From Cloacibacillus sp. (lineage in GTDB: Bacteria; Synergistota; Synergistia; Synergistales; Synergistaceae), in assembly GCF_020860125.1 (NCBI RefSeq), contig NZ_JAJBUX010000113.1, forward strand, positions 35,100 to 43,174: a DNA stretch of 8,075 nt, read 5' to 3'. This document shows, one piece after another, positions 5,498 to 8,075 of the stretch; position 1 is the stretch's first letter; every line of letters begins with the position of its first letter. Both the position numbers and the translations under genes were made by a program. The notes beneath the pieces are model-generated. The model was given only the letters and a program-made list of their open reading frames with translations. It did no database searches and was not told the DNA's origin.

Positions 5498-6906
5498 TGA
5501 AAAGATATATCGTCACGCTGCTGTTCATACTCATCTTCTCGCAGGCCGCCGAGGCGCGCGACGTCCTGGTCCTGCTCAAGAGCGGCGCGCGCCAGTGCAA
5601 GATCGGCGGCACCTCGTACGTGATAAGGGTAGCCTCCGGCGGAGTGACGCCGGCGATCACCGGCTCCTTTTCGCTCTCTTACGCGGGCGGCGGCTCGCTG
5701 AGCGCCGGCGCGGTGAGCTACGCCATGCCGGTGACGGTGACCTCGTCTTCCCCGATCATCATCGACGGCGTGAGCTATCACGGCTCGATATTATTCGAGG
5801 CCTCCGGCTCGGGCTTCAACATTGTAAATCAGGTGGACGTCGAGCAGTACCTCAAGGGCGTGCTGAAGGATGAAATGAGCCCGGCCTGGCCCGTGGAGGC
5901 CCTCAAGGCGCAGGCGGTGCTGGCGCGCACCTACACGCTGTCCTCAAAGAAGCACGGTAAATATGACCTCTGCGCCCAGGTGCACTGTCAAAGCTACAGC
6001 GGCGTCGCCGGAGAGTCGCCCGCCATCGACGAAGCGGTCAGCGCGACCGGCGGCGAGCTTCTAAAGTACGGCGGCTCGGTGGCGCAGGTATTCTATTATG
6101 GAGACAGCGGCGGCTTCAGCGCCTCGTCAAGGGCGGTATGGGGTAAGGACATCCCCTACCTTCAGGCACGCCCCGACCCGGTCTCCTACAGCAGCCCCAA
6201 CGCAAGGTGGCAGACGACGCTCTCCATGCAGCAGATATCAAGCAGCCTCGCCGCCGCGGGAATACAGGTCGGCTCAATATCGTCTATCCGCCCCTATTCG
6301 CGCGACGAGAGCGGCCGCGTACAGCAGCTGGAGATAAACGGCAGCGGCGGCCGGAAGCTCGTCACGGGCAGCCAGTTCCGTCTCGCGGTCGGCGCGGGCG
6401 TGGTGAAGAGCACCCTCTTCGAGTTCAGCGCGGGAACCGTCTACACGCCGCAGACTTCTCTTCCCTCCGCGCCCCAGAGTACCGCGCAGCGGAGCTATCC
6501 TGTAATTACCGACCGTTCGACGATGCCTGAAAAGGATGTAGATAAACTTTACTGGATGACGCAGAATAAGATATTTACCGTGCAGGAGCTCGTTTCGATG
6601 ATTGGCAAAGAAAAGGATTATCCGAAGTTTATCGCCGAGGGCGAGGCTAGAATGAGCGGTAAAAAACTGCCCGCAGCGCCCGTACGGCAGCCGGCGGCAC
6701 AGCCGGTATATAACACGGCGGCGGGAGCCCCGCAGCTCTCGATGAACGGCGCCTCCGGCTCCTCGGTGACGATCTCCGGGCGCGGCTCGGGACACGGCGT
6801 CGGTATGCCACAATGGACGGCCAAGGCGCTGGCCGAGGCGGGCTGGAGTTACCGGCGGATACTTGAATACTATTTCCCCGGCACGGCGCTGGAAAGAGGC
6901 TATTAA
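5497..6906 (+). CDS. SpoIID/LytB-domain peptidoglycan hydrolase with internal insertion
   Basis: This 469-residue protein is predicted to be exported. A signal peptide runs through residues 1-20 with a likely cut after AEA. The SpoIID domain follows, with DEMSPAWPVEALKAQAVLAR from 125 (E126 matches the catalytic Glu of SpoIID, from memory), a probable metal-binding C159-x3-H163-C164, SGG in YYGDSGG (200-206), and the final GRGSGHGVGMPQW (428-440). SpoIID is a lytic transglycosylase acting on stem-less glycan. Here, in a probable non-sporulator, a general wall-remodelling role is inferred. Unusually, about 105 residues (315-424) separate the last motif from the rest: Pro/Ser/Gln linkers flank a helical stretch near 345-385. 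GTG 5497 is preceded by AAGGTGG (5485-5491). The frame stays open back to 5146, but that part lies on ruvB and the signal peptide fixes the start. Confidence 0.88.
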   Translation: MKRYIVTLLFILIFSQAAEARDVLVLLKSGARQCKIGGTSYVIRVASGGVTPAITGSFSLSYAGGGSLSAGAVSYAMPVTVTSSSPIIIDGVSYHGSILFEASGSGFNIVNQVDVEQYLKGVLKDEMSPAWPVEALKAQAVLARTYTLSSKKHGKYDLCAQVHCQSYSGVAGESPAIDEAVSATGGELLKYGGSVAQVFYYGDSGGFSASSRAVWGKDIPYLQARPDPVSYSSPNARWQTTLSMQQISSSLAAAGIQVGSISSIRPYSRDESGRVQQLEINGSGGRKLVTGSQFRLAVGAGVVKSTLFEFSAGTVYTPQTSLPSAPQSTAQRSYPVITDRSTMPEKDVDKLYWMTQNKIFTVQELVSMIGKEKDYPKFIAEGEARMSGKKLPAAPVRQPAAQPVYNTAAGAPQLSMNGASGSSVTISGRGSGHGVGMPQWTAKALAEAGWSYRRILEYYFPGTALERGY

Positions 6907-6911
6907 AAGAT

Positions 6912-7967
6912 ATGGAGAGAGACCTGACAAAGACGGCGGCCTACGATTATCAGCTTCCCAAAGAGCTGATAGCGCAGGACCCCGCGGAGCCGAGAGATTC
7001 GTCGCGGCTCCTTGTTGTACACAGGGAAAACGGCGGCACCGAGGATAGGATCTTCCGCGACATCACGGAATACCTTCACCCCGGCGACCTGCTGATGATG
7101 AACGATACGCGCGTCCTTCCGGCGCGCGTGGAGGGCGTAAAGAAGAACGAGGGCGGCGGCGGCGCGAAGGTGGAGATATTCTTCCTCAACCCCGGCGCGT
7201 CGAGCAACGAATGGACGGCGCTCGTCCGCCCCGGACGCAAGCTGCCGGAGGGGACGAAAGTGACGCTTGGCGGCGAAACGGAGATCACCGTGGGGGCGAG
7301 GCTTGAGGACGGTCTGCGAACGATCATCTTCGCGCCGGAGGACGACCCGCTGACGCTGATCCACCGCTTCGGCAGCACGCCGCTGCCGCACTACATAACG
7401 GAGAGCCGCGCCGACCCCGAACGCTACCAGACGGTCTATGCGAAGCGCGAAAAGGAAAATTCCGTCGCCGCGCCGACCGCCGGGCTGCACTTCACGCCGG
7501 AATTGCTCAAAAAACTCGCGGATATGGGCGTGCCGCATATCTTCATCACCTTACAGGTGGGACTTGGCACCTTCCGCCCCGTAAAGGCCGAGAATATCGC
7601 GGAACATGTCATGCACACGGAATTCTGCGAAATACCGCCGGAGGCGGCGGCGGCGATAAAGGCGGCCAAAGAGAGGGGAGGGCGCGTCGTCGCCGTCGGC
7701 ACAACGGTTGTGCGCACCCTTGAGTCCTTCGCCCAGCGTTACGGCGAAATAGTCCCCGGCGTACTCGATACAAAGCTGTTTATCAGCCCCGGGTACCGTT
7801 TCCGGGTGATAGACGCCCTGATAACCAACTTTCACCTGCCGATGAGCACCCTGCTAATGCTCGTCTCCGCCTTCGGCGGCTACGAGACGATGATGCGCGT
7901 CTATAACGAGGCGGTGGAGAAGCGTTACCGCTTTTTCTCCTTCGGCGACTCGATGTTTATAGAATAA
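6912..7967 (+). CDS. queA: S-adenosylmethionine:tRNA ribosyltransferase-isomerase
   Basis: QueA moves the ribosyl part of S-adenosylmethionine onto 7-aminomethyl-7-deazaguanine at tRNA position 34, giving epoxyqueuosine, the next-to-last step to queuosine. The 351-residue protein carries the family's signature blocks: YDYQLPKELIAQDPAEPRDS (from residue 11), MNDTRVLPAR (62-71), PTAGLHF (188-194), VGLGTFRPV, VVAVGTTVVRTLES, DALITNFHLPMSTLL from 301, and the C-terminal YRFFSFGDSM. ATG 6912 has only a distant AGAGG (6895-6899, 12 nt away). It adds about 8 residues before the family's usual start, but no better start exists. It lies 5 nt after spoIID and is the last gene of the operon. No convincing intrinsic terminator follows. 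QueA neighbours such as tgt or queF are not in view. Confidence 0.95.
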   Translation: MERDLTKTAAYDYQLPKELIAQDPAEPRDSSRLLVVHRENGGTEDRIFRDITEYLHPGDLLMMNDTRVLPARVEGVKKNEGGGGAKVEIFFLNPGASSNEWTALVRPGRKLPEGTKVTLGGETEITVGARLEDGLRTIIFAPEDDPLTLIHRFGSTPLPHYITESRADPERYQTVYAKREKENSVAAPTAGLHFTPELLKKLADMGVPHIFITLQVGLGTFRPVKAENIAEHVMHTEFCEIPPEAAAAIKAAKERGGRVVAVGTTVVRTLESFAQRYGEIVPGVLDTKLFISPGYRFRVIDALITNFHLPMSTLLMLVSAFGGYETMMRVYNEAVEKRYRFFSFGDSMFIE

Positions 7968-7993
7968 AACAACATCATCAACGTTATTTTCAC

Positions 7994-8050
7994 ATGACAC
8001 CTTTTTATTTTTTAAGCATATTTTAAGCATAAAAAATAAAAAGGTGTTAT
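7994..8050. repeat. 21-bp AT-rich inverted repeat, operator- or hairpin-like
   Basis: ATGACACC followed by a T5-A-T6 tract (7994-8013), plus A8014, pairs with 8030-8050 over 21 positions. All are Watson-Crick except one G-T pair at 7996/8048. The loop spans 8015-8029. Only five pairs are G-C. The right arm ends inside the extended -10 element of the next gene. Placement at a promoter suggests an operator or a DNA-bending site. As a transcript it would make a long weak hairpin without the GC stem and T tail of an intrinsic terminator. Confidence 0.7.
8010..8031 (+). repeat. Exact tandem duplication of TTTTAAGCATA
   Basis: The 11-mer TTTTAAGCATA occurs at 8010-8020 and again, without a gap, at 8021-8031. 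It fills the centre of the larger inverted repeat. The period is close to one helical turn, so both copies would face the same side of the DNA, as tandem sites for one regulator would. Slippage is the simpler alternative. Confidence 0.75.
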
Positions 8051-8053
8051 ACT
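8045..8053 (+). promoter_or_regulatory. Extended -10 promoter element for the next gene
   Basis: TGTTATACT fits TGnTATAAT with one mismatch. No good -35 lies 16-18 bp upstream; that stretch is the inverted-repeat loop and arm. The transcript would start near 8060, leaving only about 12 nt before the ATG at 8072. It uses the same extended -10 form as the nadE promoter. Its first bases lie inside the palindrome, so a protein bound there would block it. Confidence 0.45.
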
Positions 8054-8071
8054 TAGAACGAGGTGAAGGTA

Positions 8072-8075
8072 ATGT
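8072..8075 (+). CDS. Start codon of the next gene, cut by the window edge
   Basis: Only ATGT is visible. The start is supported by the strong ribosome binding site GAGGTGA at 8060-8066, 5 nt before the ATG, and by the promoter-like element upstream. Nothing can be said about the product. Its own promoter and the AT-rich palindrome set it apart from the operon ending at queA. Confidence 0.4.

Noticed and set aside
6890..6911. preQ1 riboswitch for queA
   Set aside because: Only 5 nt separate queA from the upstream gene, and no structured leader or C-rich aptamer pattern is seen.
6274..7538. Long minus-strand frames of 218 and 211 residues
   Set aside because: They are antisense to the confident spoIID-type and queA genes. 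Their Arg-rich composition is typical of antisense GC-rich frames.

Overview
The window most likely comes from a GC-rich, Gram-negative-type bacterium of the phylum Synergistota, possibly a Cloacibacillus-like gut organism. The main evidence is the C-terminus of the first protein: a short Ser/Gly-Cys stretch, then a hydrophobic segment, then an Arg/Lys-rich tail. This matches the Synerg-CTERM type of sorting signal known from that phylum. The genus is a guess. All convincing genes lie on the + strand.

Layout. Positions 1-930 hold the 3' end of a large surface or secreted protein with GLUG repeats, bacterial Ig-like domain(s) and the sorting signal. Positions 931-1543 are about 600 bases without a gene, but they are not empty. 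They hold a terminator-like hairpin (976-1006), three direct and one inverted copy of AGATAAA (1114-1170), a 204-base composite inverted-repeat element built from successive hairpins (1174-1377), a second terminator-like hairpin (1449-1483) and an extended -10 promoter (1489-1497). I see nothing recognisable in 1019-1110 or 1378-1448.

Positions 1544-7967 form one tightly packed run of eight genes: nadE (ammonia-dependent NAD synthetase), a yebC-family translation factor, ruvC, ruvA, ruvB (the complete Holliday-junction resolution machine), a small two-helix DUF2905 membrane protein, a SpoIID/LytB-type peptidoglycan hydrolase, and queA (queuosine tRNA modification). The largest gap between these genes is 35 bases. 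Several neighbours overlap (yebC/ruvC by 8 nt, ruvB/DUF2905 as ATGA, DUF2905/spoIID as TAGTG), and three starts are TTG or GTG. This looks like one operon that joins cofactor synthesis, translation, recombination, cell-wall remodelling and tRNA modification.

Positions 7968-8071 are a very AT-rich spacer with a near-perfect 21-bp inverted repeat. Its loop is an exact 11-nt tandem duplication, and its right arm runs into an extended -10 element. A strong ribosome binding site and an ATG for the next gene follow at the window edge.

The core genes are ordinary housekeeping genes. The parts most worth a second look are the 204-bp composite repeat, the operator-like palindrome at the right end, and the roughly 105-residue insertion that splits the SpoIID domain.
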